Below, in pieces: positions 34,145-46,769 of a DNA stretch of 64,000 nucleotides; within the stretch, counting starts at the first letter, position 1, and each line of letters starts with the position of its first letter. Below the pieces are notes generated by a model. The model did no database searches. It was not told the origin of the DNA and saw only the letters and a list, made by a program, of their open reading frames with translations. The DNA comes from Craterostigma plantagineum (Eukaryota; Streptophyta; Magnoliopsida; Lamiales; Linderniaceae): NCBI GenBank assembly GCA_027422505.1, contig JAPQWV010000302.1, positions 186,001 to 250,000 on the forward strand, written 5' to 3'. The position numbers were made by a program, and so were the translations under genes.

Positions 34145-36165
34145 TAGGGGCGTTTTCAAATCAGGCCCCATCGTAACTTTGCTTTTGAGTTCAGGCCCTC
34201 TTCAGATTAAATATAGTTTTAAGGACCAACTATAGATAAAATTCAAATTAAAGGGCATAAAGTATGATTTGACGAAAATGCCCTTTTAGGTGTTATATAA
34301 AATGGTATCTTGCTATTATTCTGTTACGAGATGTTATTCAAATGGTATCAATCGACAAAACTATTTCAATGATCGATTTGCCGTAAATTTTCGAGCATAC
34401 TGGGCACAAAATCAAGTTTGATGTGTACTCGATGATCTCAATGATATTTACGTCGTCAGATTTAAGATCTGTGACGAATAATTTAGAAATTCATTTACGC
34501 AAATTACATAAATCGAGCATGTTTTTGGTCGAAATTAAAGCTAATATGCATAAATTCGAGAGACCCACAGCTTGAAAAATACGTCGCGCCTTAGGGTCCC
34601 TCAGTCGTTCGTCCATCAACATTAACGAAATGAAAGTGAAATCGCCAGTAGTTTAGATGAGTGTTCGTTATGTGGTATCAGAAAGGCGTAAGTGGTATAG
34701 TTTCCATAAGATTCGGTACAGTAGTGGCATAAAGTGGTATAGTTACGATCAGAAGCGTTACTCAAACTGGTACGAGATATTATTCTAATTTGGTATTAAT
34801 TTTATATAATAAGGTACTAAAACAAAGTAAAATGGTATAATAGAAGCGTAAACTGGTACGAGATATTATTCTAATTTTATATAATTTACATGTGTTTTGG
34901 TATGGTATAAATATTGATCCATATTCATTGACGGCTCATGAAGCTTCTGGAATGTTCTTTATTTTCTGTTATGAATGGCGTATAAATTGGTACTAGTGTA
35001 GTATAAAGTGGTATAACTTACATGAGTTTTGGTATGGTATAAATATGACGAAGCAGGTTTGAGGAGCATGAAGCTTCTGGAATGATCCTTTTTTTGGTAT
35101 GATTGGAGTATGAAGTGGTACAAAACGATGCTAAAGTGGTATAACTTACATGTGATTTGGTATGGTATAAATATGACGAAACATGTTTGATGGAGCATGA
35201 AGCTTCTGGAATGATATTTTATTTTTGGTATGAATGGAGTATGAAGTCGTACAAAACTATGCTGAAGTGGTATAACTTACATGAGTTTTGGTATGGTATA
35301 AATATGACGAAGCAGGTTTGAGGAGCATGAAGCTTCTGGAATGATCCCTTTTTTGGTATGATTGGAGTATGAAGTGGTACAAAACTATGCTAAAGTGGTA
35401 TAACTTACATGTGACTTGGTATGGTATAAATATGACGAAAGAGTTTGACGGAGCATGAAGCTTCTGGAATGTTTCTTTTTTTTTTGTTATGATTGAAGTA
35501 TGAAGTGTTACTAAATTATGCTAAAGTGGTATAATATTCGTGTGATCTGGTATAGCAACAGAACTACTTCAAAACCCAAAATACATTAAAAACAGAAGCA
35601 GTTCTTACGCCTGCTAGACGCCGTTCACTCGATTCATCGACTTTCTTCTTCCAACCAGTTTCTTCTCCTTCTTCCGGCAATTCCTCGCCAATCGACGCCA
35701 TGCTTCTTCCCAGCAACCTTCTTCCGACCACTTTCTTCGCGATTGACGAGGTTTTTCTTCAGAGCAGTTGCAAGATTGGTCGATTAAAGGTGCAAATCGA
35801 CAGAAATTTAGTCGGGTTTTCTTGATGAAGGGGGAAATTGAATTTTAGGGTTTCTGGTATGGAAATCGATTTTGGGTCTGAGTACGTGTCTTAATTGGTT
35901 GTCTTAATTGGTATATACCACTTCAGTCTGAATAAATACCACTAAAATACATTTATATACCACTTAATAACACGTGATGATTTAGGTCTAAAAAGGTTGG
36001 TGTAATTTTCGAAAAAAGTAAGGGTAAAAGAGGCTTCAATCTGAATGGGTCCTTATTCCTAACATAAATATCACTTGGGTCCTCCCTATTTAAAACATAA
36101 AGAGGGCCTGAATCCTATTTCAACTTGCTAATAGGGCCTGATATCTAATTAGCCCCTATTTTTAT
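34145..36165. mobile_element. ~2-kb inverted-repeat element, non-autonomous
   Basis: The left end (AGGGGCGTTTTCAAATCAGG..GAGTTCAGGCCCTCTT) and the reverse complement of the right end (AGGGGCTAATTAGATATCAG..GATTCAGGCCCTCTTT) match over about 80 bp with gaps. Poly-T flanks prevent a clear target duplication. The interior has a tandem array and a region at 35590-35880 that may be a host fragment (a possible coding stretch, not identified). A MULE or hAT origin is possible. Confidence 0.5.
34890..35560. repeat. 129-bp tandem repeat, five copies
   Basis: The anchor CATGAAGCTTCTGGAATG occurs at 34937, 35067, 35196, 35326 and 35454, so the period is 128-130 bp. Each unit also has TGGTATGGTATAAATATGACGA and GTATGAAGTGGTAC. 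TGGTAT words are spread on both sides as well. Non-coding. Confidence 0.85.
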
Positions 36166-36403
36166 TGAGATGGGTCCCCGTTCTTGGATTTAATGCCAGA
36201 TTATTACTTATTGCCGGAAATTGCTATATCTTTATGGGAAAAAAAAGAGTATATAGAAAAAGCGCATAGGCCTTTTTGGAATAGAGTTGTATAGGTGTAA
36301 AACATAGTACCTCCACCACTATAGATTCACCTTTATAGTAATTGTAATAATTTATCAATTTGAAATTTTCCCATTCGACAACCAATCTCAGGTAGGTGTT
36401 TGA

Positions 36404-36456
36404 GGGGTCTTTTTAAAAAATAGCATTTGACGTGGTCAAGTTTAAAAAAATAGCAC
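36404..36456 (+). repeat. Left terminal inverted repeat of MULE
   Basis: Pairs with 50699-50750 in inverted orientation, including a shared inner block TTTAAAAAAATAGCAC. Preceded by the 9-bp target duplication. Confidence 0.9.
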
Positions 36457-37420
36457 TCTTGACTTATTTTTTTGGTCAATAACACTCTTTTTAATTAACA
36501 CTTAATCATCTTCTTCTAATCCCTTAATATTAATAAAAAAAATAAGAAAAACAAAAATATTATACAACAACGCCTAAAATGAATTAAAAGCTGCACGTCC
36601 ATTTTGCGGCAGAAAGCATTCATTCCACCTCACCTAATTATTCTTCTTCTTCATCATCGTCCTTAAGAAAAATTCCCCGACCTCGTATCAGCTTCTTCAC
36701 AGGCGAAGGAACACTGGAAAGTCCTCGGCGAACGAAATATTCGAACCTCACGCTTCAGTGTAAGTATTTTTCCGGGTCGTATTTTGAATATAACCATCTA
36801 AATTTGTAAATCTCAGTCCTAAACCCTTCCATTGGATTCTCAAAGCTTTGAAATTCCGTTTTGGAAGGCCGAACATGTTCATTGTTTTTACTTCCAGTTG
36901 ATCCGGGGATCCTGCTTGAAAGCAGGCAACCCGCGCGTTACATCATGGGACCCCACATAAAAGCAGGAGTCCTGCACATTAGTGCGGCGAATAAATTCAG
37001 GGGACCCGCACATAAATTCACGGGACCCGCACATAAATTCACGGGACCCGCGCATCAGTGCATGGTCCCCGCACATTAGTGCCGACCCATTAGATCATGG
37101 GACCCGCGCATAAATGTAGGGTACCTGCGCATAAAAACAGGGGACCCGTGCAGAATAGCTTCTTGTTGATAGGTCCCATGGCCGTATACAGTTGGAAGGA
37201 CTGTTAGTCGTGGTCATACTTCATGCACTAGAGCTTGGGTCCCGTGCATAAGAGCTTGGATCCCGCGCACTAGAGCTTTGGTCCCGTGTACTAGAGCTTG
37301 GTCCCCACTATATGTTAGGGTTTTGGGAAGCTCTTACGGCGTTTTGCAAGCTAAGGCTTGGATTTATCAAACACATAGCATCTAACATTTTTAAATAATC
37401 CCATAAACAAAACAGGAAGA
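36457..37420. other. MULE left subterminal region with GGGACCC repeats
   Basis: No gene. Around 36700-36760 a possible 5' UTR ends in a donor-like cagtgtaagtat. From 36888 to 37310 the words GGGACCCGCACATAAATTCA, GGGACCCGCGCATAA and GAGCTTGGGTCCCG recur in both orientations, typical of the arrays that recur through the whole element. Confidence 0.55.
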
Positions 37421-37699
37421 ATGCTGACGGACGCCCAAATCGTCGCCCGCCTTCACGAAACCGTCCGTCACTCGGACCCCTGGACTACCACGGCCGCTGC
37501 CGTCCGCCACCGTCTAGAGGCCGACCTCGGCGTCGACCTCTCCCAAAGGAGGGTGTGGATCATGGTCGAGATCGACAGATTCCTAAACGGCGACGACGAT
37601 TCTCTCGAGGTCGACGACGACGATGGTATGAGGGAAGTGATCGAAGGACAAGCACCCGAGGCTGTCCGAAACGACGACGAAGAGGCTGAGGCGAAGTGA
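37421..37699 (+). CDS. DEK_C-domain small protein inside MULE
   Basis: A 92-codon intact frame. Residues 1-55 match the DEK C-terminal DNA-binding fold: MLTDAQIVARLHETVRHSDP, TTAAAVRHRLEADLGVDLSQ, then a VEIDRFL helix. In plants this domain opens SWIB and other chromatin proteins. The tail is acidic (SLEVDDDDG, NDDEEAEAK). The DNA is much more GC-rich than its surroundings, which suggests capture from a host gene. The ATG is the first in frame and follows an AAAACAGGAAG context. It might serve the element by binding chromatin or its own ends, or be a passive passenger; the sequence does not decide. Confidence 0.6.
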   Translation: MLTDAQIVARLHETVRHSDPWTTTAAAVRHRLEADLGVDLSQRRVWIMVEIDRFLNGDDDSLEVDDDDGMREVIEGQAPEAVRNDDEEAEAK

Positions 37700-38059
37700 T
37701 CCAAGGCCCAGGTTGGATCGAGGTTATCCTAAACGACGCCATGCAGAAGGATGTCGACCAAGCTCCGGTTGGTGGAAAAGAGCGAGAAGGGTAGAATAAA
37801 TTATTTAATAATTTTATCCAGATATGCTATTATTGATGTACGTGACCCTGACAATATAATTAGTACTGTATTTTAAATTAACTATGTTTTATAATATAAT
37901 ATTTAGTTCCGTTAAAAAATATAGATAGTGCTATGGTATTTATTTTAAGTTAATTAGGTTAGTTATGTAATCAACGTAAAGGGGTATTACATTAAAGGGT
38001 TTTCAGGTTTAACTGCAAGTAACTGACCCGTGATGGAACAGTAAAAGTAAAAAAGCATT

Positions 38060-41000
38060 TCAAAACCACCACTTTAACTTTCAATTCAATTCAATCGTTT
38101 TTCTCCTGCACACAAAATGCCCCGCAAATCGTTTCTCTGCAAGTCCAGCTATTCTCTGCAAGTAAAACCCAGTCCTAGAGCGTAAATCGACAATGGCAAT
38201 CAGCGTGAACACCCATAAGGTATTTTTTCTACTCGGCTTCTTCTTCAATTTAACGCAGCAAACCCTAATTCGGTGCGGACTTCGTGCTGATAAGCATAGG
38301 ACCGTGCTTAGAATTGAACTGAACAGGCCCGTTTTCACGGGACCCGCCCATAAAATGATGGTCCCAGCACGGGTCCACTGCGTATAAGCGTGGTACCCTG
38401 GTTATAACGAGCAGGTTCCCTGGTCGTAGCGCGTGGGTCTCGTGAACTTGCGCCTGTGAAGAACAACACGGGACCCGCGCGCTACGATCAGGGGACCCGC
38501 ACGTAAAATCAAGGGACCCGCTCTTATAGCCAGGGGACCCGTGCCTAGTCCATCATCTTATGGGCGGGTCCCGTGAAAATACGCACAGGTCCCGTGAATC
38601 TAGACACAGGTCCCGTGAAAATACGCACAGGTCCCTGCCCATATGCGAGGCCAGGGGTCTCATTCGCATCTGTGCTTGACTGTCTGCATATGCGATGCGG
38701 TTCCCTGCCCATATGTGCATAAGGGTTTTCGATTTTCAATATTCATACCAATTAATTGGCTAAACTGTGTTTTATGTATAAATTAGGTTGTGATGAAGAA
38801 GTAGTTGGGCACAAGTGCCGAAGTTCCTGATTGTCGTCCTACGGTGACCGCTATACGGCGAGGCCAGCCAGCTGATAAGACAGTGCCTTAACGATGAGGA
38901 GTTGCACGTTTATTGTGCCCAGAGTCCGTTCGGCCGCCTTGTCATGGCCGAGCCGGACTTCCGCCTCTCGATTCAGTTGCTGTGGTACCTCATCCAGAGG
39001 CAGACGGCGCTGCACACCCGCAAAGAGCTGTGGATGGTTGTTGGCAAAAAACCACTTCGATTTTCAAAATCGGAGTATTGCCTAATCACCGGGCTCAAGT
39101 TCACAGCCACGATACCGGTGGTGCACTGCGATGAAGCATTCACGAGGAGGCATTTTGGCGCTATATCAACAATTCGCCTGTCGGACGTCAAGTAGGCGTT
39201 GGAGGAGTTGACTGGCGATGAGGAACGTGTGGACTTCGAGAAGCTCAAGTTGGCGGACGTCTACTTCTCCGCCGCGGTGTTGCTGCCTCGAAGGTCCAAG
39301 AAGGACACCGTCGTCACTTCCTGGGTCCTTCACCTCGCTGAAGACCGGTTTGCTTTCTCGCAGTATCCTTGGGGCAACGAGGCTTTCAAGGAGGTCATAC
39401 GCGCTGTTAAGAAAAATCTACGGGAGAACCCACGGGAGTGGCTGATAAGTGGGTTCGTACAGCCACTTCATGTGATTTATTATTAAGCTTCTTTGCATAC
39501 CTTGTTTTTACATATAAGTAAATTGCTAATATTTTTTGTGTTATTTGTATTCAGATACTAACTTATGAGTGCATCCCGGGCGTTGCAGACGCCTATGCGG
39601 TGCGTAAGGAAGAAGATTTCACGCCACACATGCTCAGGTGGCAGACGAAGGAGTGGGGTCGCAAGAATTGCCCGACTTTGAAGAGCGTCACAGATGCCGC
39701 TGACAAGTCCCACCATCTACTAGGGTTGATAGTGCCGTCAGCGGACCAGCTGGAGGCGGCGTACTATATGGACAGTGTCTTGGACGTTGGGCCGGCACAC
39801 GAGCCATTCGATCGTGGTACCTTTCTACTCCTGCAGGGAGTGGAGGTTAGGTGCTCCCGGGGACACCGCCATCGCGGCGAGGGCCATAGCCCGCAGAATG
39901 TCGAAGCTGAGGTAGTCCACCAGATCGAGCACAGCCGTCGCGACGACATCCCCGAACAGCCGCACGAGCACAGCTTTCATGCAACTCCAGGGGCGGGTCC
40001 ATCTAGTGGACATGATTTCACCTCGGAGGCACGCTTCGAGGACTGGTCGAGTCGTGTGGATCTAAATTTCACCATCATATTTGGGCGATTCGACGCACTT
40101 GAAACGCAATTCCAACAGTTACGAGAGGATGAGGGTCGACGTTGGTCGACAAACGAGAGAAGGTGGGATGCGTACGAGGAACATTGGAGCCAAATGCGAT
40201 CGCGGGGCGACAGCCTCAGGGAGTTGGGGAACTCGGTTCAGTCCTTGGCGAGCATATTTGGGTTTGGATCGCGCACTCCGCCTACCGAACCTCGTTATAG
40301 TAAGTTTTTTATAATTAATTTTTTAATTAGTTATGTAGATTACTGAAAAGTTACTATTTACGATGTAGATGTCGAAACAAGTGAGTTTGGAGGTGGATCG
40401 CACGATACACACGCCGAACGGGGTTACGGTAAGTTTTTATACATAAGGACGTGAAAGATAATATCTAGTTATTTTTGGATTTTCTTGTATAGATTAGGAT
40501 AGAGATGGAACACATCGTACATGGGACCGGATGACTGTCCAAGCCAGGAGGCATGGGATGGTCACAGTCCGTCGGAATGGGCGCATTCCCGTTACGGAGA
40601 CTATGTCCAACCGGAATGGACCGGCAAAGAAGTAGAGAGAAGAGGTGGTCCCATCATCGTGGATAGGCGCTTATGGTCTCGGGGTTCACGAGGCCGTGCA
40701 TTGGGAGGTCGAGACGCACGCCGATGTTCAGGAGGAGGACGCTCAGGTCGAGACGCACGCCGAGCCTCCAGAGGACGACGCTCAGTTGGAGACGCACGCC
40801 GAGGCTTCGGCTTCTGACCAAGCGCCCGACAAAGGAAAAGCGTCGTGAGAGAGAAGGGCCATGAGCGGACGAAGACGCCATCTTGGTACCACATGACGCC
40901 GTTCATCGATTTCCCCTCCACGAATACAGTCATCCAAAGCTTTCGGCGTTCAAGCGGCACATCCTGTACAAGGCAACCAAACTCTGGCCACAAGTCGAGA

Positions 41001-41891
41001 GTACTCTTTTGACGCTCATGAAGATTACTGGCGCCAAAATCGACGGAAAGCTACGACAACACGACCTTGGATGGCTCCCGAACCTTGCGACTGAGGGTAT
41101 TCCACTCGATGAGATGGTACGTATGAATTACCAAATACCTTTCGTCACCTTTACTCAAAATGTGTTGAAAAACGGTCTATATTTTATTGCAGCACGTCGA
41201 TGAATGCCTCGCTGGGATCGTCAACTTGCAGAAAGTTAGAAAATCGGTTGCGAGTTCAGTCGCGTACATGCCCACTAGGTTTAAGACGCTCGTCAATGAG
41301 CGAGGGGTGTTAAACCTAGTCGGGAAGCCATGTGGGAAAGGCTTCAAGAGATTGCTCCCGTTCGCAAAGGGAGAAGAGGAAGATTGGAAGAGCAGGTCGT
41401 GGGATCTAGCGACCCAAGTTGCCATCCCCATGCGTACGCGAGGCCGATAGACGTTGTTCGTTGTTGATGTATCAAAAAAGGAGTTCACGATTTACGACTC
41501 CGATGCGCCTGCTGGCTTCGAGTGGCGCTATAACGCGACGACGTCAACATACCTCGGTTCGTAATCCCGACTATTTTCAAGGAGCTGGGTCTGATAAAAC
41601 GCATGCCTAACAAGGGCAAGAGCTGGCCAGCTGGTTGGTGTCGCGAGTTCAGAAGACAAAATGAGTAAGTTTTCATGAATGTTACGTTATATGTATCGGT
41701 CGTCAATGTTTAAAAATAAGTGTCATGTTGGATATGATTTTCAGGGGAGAAGCTGGCGTGGCGATGTTGCGGGCGGCAATGTCGCTTATGATGAAGAAGG
41801 ATGACGTCCTCCGACTCAATCAAACTCATATGAAGAAGTTTAGAAAATACCTCGCATGTTCTATTTTGAATAAAGATTGGGACAGTTTTTA
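38060..41891 (+). pseudogene. ULP-A: DUF1985 plus degenerate ULP1-like protease gene
   Basis: The 5' part near 38193 (MAISVNTHK then a donor) matches the right arm in inverted form. The DUF1985 exon (38787-39471) reads QSPFGRLVMAEPDFRLSIQL, LRFSKSEYCLITGLKF and FAFSQYPWGNEAFKEVIR. After an intron come ILTYECIPG.. (39555 on), a coiled-coil stretch (40021-40290) and a 13-residue repeat x3 (VETHADVQEEDAQ and variants, 40711-40822). The ULP-like exons run 40880-41670 and 41744-41891. The expected catalytic His is Arg (TRGR then a stop for Trp), Asp is kept (TIYDSDA), and the Cys of DCGV is Ala (GEAGVAML). Stops near 38803, 39191 and 41449 break the gene. C48 enzymes normally process SUMO. Confidence 0.8.
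38325..38660. repeat. GGGACCC/GGGTCCC array, degenerate palindrome
   Basis: About 330 bp where GGGTCCC-type words on the left face GGGACCC-type words on the right around a centre near 38460. The arms include CACGGGTCC..TATAAG..CCCTGG..CGTAGCGCG and its inverted partner. RNA from it could fold into a long imperfect hairpin. Confidence 0.6.
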
Positions 41892-43524
41892 GTAATTTTG
41901 TTTGTTGATTAAATTTTCCTGTGTTGAGTATAAATTTCATGTGTTGAGGAATTCTCTGTTGAATTTTAATTTTACTTGTTTGATATTAACTTTACGTGTG
42001 TTGGATATGAATTTAGGGTTTAGAATTGTGAAAGATTGTGTTTTTATGTGTTTTCAAACTTTTTGTCAGTGAGACTGATGTGTGATTTGACGTAAAAATA
42101 AAAAGAACTGAATTTTAAGTGATTTGACATCTTTCTAGTTTTCTCCTGTTGTTGAATAAGTGTTCATGTGTTGTTTTTTATCTCTGTTTAATTTTTAGTT
42201 GTTTGATATTAACTTTACGTGTGTTTGATATCAATTTAGGGTTTAGAAATTGTGAGAGGTGATTTTGTCAGTGTTTTCCAACTTTTTGTCAGTCTGAGAG
42301 TGATGTGTGAGTTGACATAAAAATAACGCGATTGGCAGTGATTTGACATAACTTAACTTTTTTTATATTAACTTTTCCGTGTTATCTACGAACGCTCCCT
42401 GCGCGGGTCCCCTGAATACAAGCGCTGGACCCATGCTTATAACGCACAGGTCCCCTGCCCTTTACGCGCGGGTCTTCTGCTTAAATCAAGCGACATTTCG
42501 AAGGGACCGGTCGTGACCCGGCAATGACATGCGGACAATTTTGACGGGACCACGTCCGACCCGGACATCTCAGTGTGGGGACTATGCAATATGCGCGGGT
42601 CCCCTGTTTTGAAGAGTGGGTCCGCTGTCCAAAAATTGTGGGTCCCCTATGTTCATGTGCGATTTTTGCAATGTTAATTCATGGAAGTAAGCGATTAATT
42701 GAGCGTATTTATACTTTGTTTATCGTAGACTACAATATAAAGTCATCATAAAATAGCACAGAACAAAAAAATTGGATTAAATCACAAGAATTACATTCAG
42801 TTTATAAGATTGTTACAGCCTACATAAATCACAAACATGAGTATGTTTTATCGGTGTGTTCTCTTACTAGATTCACGTCAGTGATCGTACGACTTGAAAT
42901 ACATGTTGTAAAATATATTTTCTTTGTTTTAAACTTGGAGTTAGATATTGTTAATCGAGTGGTTATTTTATTTTATTTTTTTAACGCACACTTAATTTTT
43001 TATTAATTATTATCTTATTAAGAAATTTAATAATATTAGATTTTCACAATATTTCAAGCAAATCGGGAATAAAATGTCAAGTCCTCTGTCCTGTACATAC
43101 TGTATAGTGACACTGCTCTGACATGTCACTTTTGACCAATAAATAGAGACACTGCTCTGACATGTCACTTTTGATCAATAATTGAGCAATTATTGGTCCC
43201 ACTCAATAAGCGAACATGACTAACCCTAATGTGCGGGTACCGTGTGGTAATCGGCAGGTCCCCTGCCTTTAACGTTTGGGTCCCATGCTCGTAACGCGCC
43301 CTCCCAGCGTGCAAGACTCATGGGACCCCCGCGTTACTATCATGGGACTCAAACCTTAATCTCAGTGGACCTTCACGTTATGGGCAGGAGACCCGGCGGG
43401 AACCACAAAGATGCGCAGGGGTCTCATGCGCATCCGTGTGGGCTTCGCTGCATATGCGATGCGGACCCCTGCGCATCTGTGCATAAGGGTTTCTATTTCC
43501 ATATTCGTACCGTAATTTTCTCAA
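41892..43524. other. Downstream region of ULP-A, no gene
   Basis: 41960-42360 contains two copies of a ~220-bp segment (GTTTGATATTAACTTTACGT..GATTTGACAT); the second MULE copy near 63500 has only one. 42395-42660 and 43195-43480 are GGGACCC/GGGTCCC arrays. The rest is AT-rich. Confidence 0.55.
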
Positions 43525-44147
43525 GGGTTCTACTATTCACACCCCCTCTTGAATAAAAAATGCTATTTACACCTTGCGTTACATTAAATACTTTACATAT
43601 ATAGTGCAACATGACAATAGCACATTAAATACTTCACATACAAGGAGAACGGATTCTATAACCATATAGTGGAATAATTATTCAACAATACCCAATTATA
43701 ATTGTGTTAGTTAACTTATTTTTCATTAACACATCTCATTTAATAATATTATATTTTTATATTAATCTACACTTTTACTGTTTTAAAAAGTATTATTTAA
43801 ATTTCAGTAATACTAATAATTAACCTATTTGAATAAGAATAATCTTATAGATAAATAAGATAATATTTTAATATTATAGATAGTATAAATATAATTCATA
43901 TAAAAAATATAACCCATACTTATATATTTTGCTGAATTCTAATATAAAATTATATCATTATTAGAAGTTATAATATTATTGGTTGAAAAAAAGTAGTAAT
44001 TGGTTACGTTAAAATTTCTCTATGAATTGAATGCAATAATATGAGAGAAAAAAAAGAATTAATTAAACTTGAACACATACTATATTTAGTAGTATTTATT
44101 TTATTGGGGGTGTATTTAGTAAATAGGGGGTGTGAATAGAATTACCC
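43525..44147. mobile_element. 623-bp MITE nested in the MULE
   Basis: The ends GGGTTCTACTATTCACACCC and, inverted, GGGTAATTCTATTCACACCC pair for about 25 bp. The flanks ttttctcaa and ttttctaaa match at eight of nine bases, which would fit a Mutator-type 9-bp duplication with one change. The core is AT-rich and non-coding. Confidence 0.6.
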
Positions 44148-44291
44148 TTTTTCTAAAATGTGTTACGTAAACGAAGCATAAGATGGCAACGCAACACAGA
44201 AAGCAGACGCACACGTATCAAAACCTACATAACAGAACACAAATTGCAACATATAAATGTACGTAATACAGAGATGGGCAACACTACAACC

Positions 44292-46616
44292 TTATCTCCT
44301 ACCAAATTCACCAACCGAAGGAAACCTATTTTTCTGGGGTCGTCCACGTTGTGAACCAACAAGAGGCGGCAACATGTCCATACTACTTTCAATGCGATCC
44401 GTGACCGGCCGTATTGTACCTTCGTATGCCAACCTTCAAATCTCCAAGGTATAATAATCGTGCACTAATGAATACACTGAAACTTGGGCGCAACGACAAG
44501 CTGCAATCGCATGTGGACATGGGATACGATCGATGTCAAACATCATGCACGTGCGCCCCAAATCGAACACCTCGTTCACATGTTGCCCGAACACGTTATA
44601 TGTTAGATGCCCGACTTCCGACGCATGAAATTTTTGCGACTCGGCGAAACGCTCTCATATGATCGACTCCACCTTCGGCGTAAACCTAGTCATGTCCGCG
44701 GCGATTGAAGCCTCCGTAGATCGCCGATGCTTGCTGAACCATGATGACGTTAGTCGATGAATCGAGTCCAACAGTCCAATAATTGGAAGCTCTCTATCCT
44801 TACGTAGAGCCGCATTTATAGACTCCGATCCATTGGTCATAATTATGTTGTGTCTTTATCTAGGGCAATATGCTCGCCCCCACGTTTCCTTCGGAACTTC
44901 GTCAAGATACTTTGCCACGTCCTTGTACTTAGCTTCAAGCTGCTTAAAAGCACTGTCGGACTCGCTCTTTGTGTAGGCAGTCGCGACACGCCAAAAAATC
45001 GGGCAACCACCTTTCTTCTTCATTTTCGTCTTCACGTTTTGTTGAAGGTGCCACGCACAGAAACCATGAAACGCGTTCGGGAAAACTATCGGGACTGCAT
45101 TCTTGATTCCATTGTTCCGATCAGAAATTATTACAAGATCGTCGCTATCCGCGACAAAACGTCGCAATCTCGAGAGAAACCACTTCCATGACTCCATTCC
45201 CTCCCCCCCGTCGGCAAGACCCCATGCTACAGGATATTGATGGTAATCGCCGTCTTAGGCAGTGGCAATCATCAGGACACCCTTATACTTTCCTTTCAAA
45301 AAAGTCGCGTCGATAGAAATGACTTTCCTCATGTACGTAAAGCCTCTGAGGCATGCGCCGTATGCCAAGAACATGTACTTGAACCGACTGTCTTCGTCCA
45401 TCTCCCAATTGGTGATACTGCCCTCGTTTGCTTGCCTCACCACATCTAAGTACGCCGGCAGTAAACCGTAGCAAGGCTCCCTGTTACCAACTAGTTCATC
45501 GGTCGCAATTTGTTTCCCTCTCCAAGCCTTGTAGTATGAAACGGAAACTCCCCTGCTCTGCATCATCGACTTTATGGAACTGGGTGTCGGGATGTCTTTA
45601 GGAGCCCTGAAATTTTCCAACAACGTGCCCGATACAAGCGACGAACTTCCCTGGCGATTTCTCCGGTGTCGATGAGGCACGCCACACGTGTGCGTGTTGT
45701 TGTACTTTCGGATCGAGAAAAATGGGGAGTTCTTGTCCTGTGCAGCTCATACTCGCCATTCACAGTTCTCGATCGCACATTTGACTACGTACAGGGTTTT
45801 GTTTGACCTATCCACTTGGAGTTCGAAGCATGCAGCGACTGCAATTTTAGTGATTTCGTCCGAGTTCTTGCTTGCTACGAAATTCTTGTCCAACGTATAG
45901 GGTCGAACCATCAGTAAACGAATATGTACCATCTTCGGCCACATCTATAGCGTCATCGTGCTCATCGACATCAAACTCGTCATCATCACCACCATCATCG
46001 TCATCATCATCATCATCATCTGTAGCACCTTGCTCGTTTTTATTTTCAGTTTCCCGTCCGACTTGCTCGTTCTCATTATCATATTCTTGGCTGCCCATTC
46101 CGGAGTAATCGCCTAAATAACCACTGCTTTCATTACTTTGGTAAGGAGGGTTGTAAGATGTGCTGGGAAAACCCTCAAATGGTTGGATTTCTGCATTTGT
46201 ATCGCACTTCGCTATAAGGCCGATGTCGAAACCCGACAAATCATTATCATGAGGTTGAGGTGGCTGTGCAGCAATGACGGATAACTCAAGTTGCACGTGA
46301 AGAGGTGGTCTTGATCGTGACAAGCATAACCAAGGTACGCACGTACGCCGTAATCGTTCTCGATGTAGATGGGGCGCATATAATTGTAGTCTATGCAAGT
46401 CATGTAGCTTATCCTAACTTCGGTATTGTCGTTGCGTAACGACAGGGCTTTCAATATCTCGTTAGTGAGATCCACAAACGTGCATGAACCGTCGTCTACC
46501 AAGATTGATTGCCACCGGCAACTTGGATCGGGAACCCAGTTCGACGTATTGTCCTCGCGATTTATCCACTGACCATCGACTTGGAACAAAATGCTCGTGA
46601 TCGTCATGATTATCAC
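44292..46616 (-). pseudogene. MULE transposase (mudrA type)
   Basis: Starts MIIMTITSILFQVDGQWINR at 46616. It continues with a MULE N-terminal region, a long Asp tract (~46015-45965), a DNA-binding domain (LYVVKCAIENCEWRV) and the catalytic core: ISIDATFLKGKYKGVLMIAT (first Asp), LVIISDRNNGIKNAV (second Asp), HGFCAWHLQQNVK, and TNGSESINAALRK (Glu). A SWIM-like end follows (TCMMFDIDRIPCPHAIAAC), then RGRPQKNRFPS and a TAA at 44292-44294. Frameshifts near 45900 and 45740 and stops near 45254, 44850, 44658 and 44390 disable it. Two stops are TGA in place of Trp. It would cut at the terminal repeats and make 9-bp duplications. Confidence 0.92.
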
Positions 46617-46745
46617 CTATAGAATAAGATAATTTGGTGAGCTTGCTTGGTCGAATGAGTGCTCGGAGTTTCAAAATCCTCGCGCAGCTTTTAATACATT
46701 CACGCGTTGTTTTTAATTAATTTGTTATACTATTTCTATTTACTA
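46617..46745. other. Spacer upstream of MULE transposase
   Basis: Short AT-rich segment between the transposase start and the tandem array. It probably holds the transposase promoter or 5' UTR; no motif is certain. Confidence 0.3.
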
Positions 46746-46769
46746 AAATCAAGGGTGACGCACGAAAGG

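Noticed and set aside
40521..40817. Arg/Gly-rich 98-codon plus frame
   Set aside because: Alternate frame of the 13-residue repeat in ULP-A; the VETHA frame aligns with the gene.
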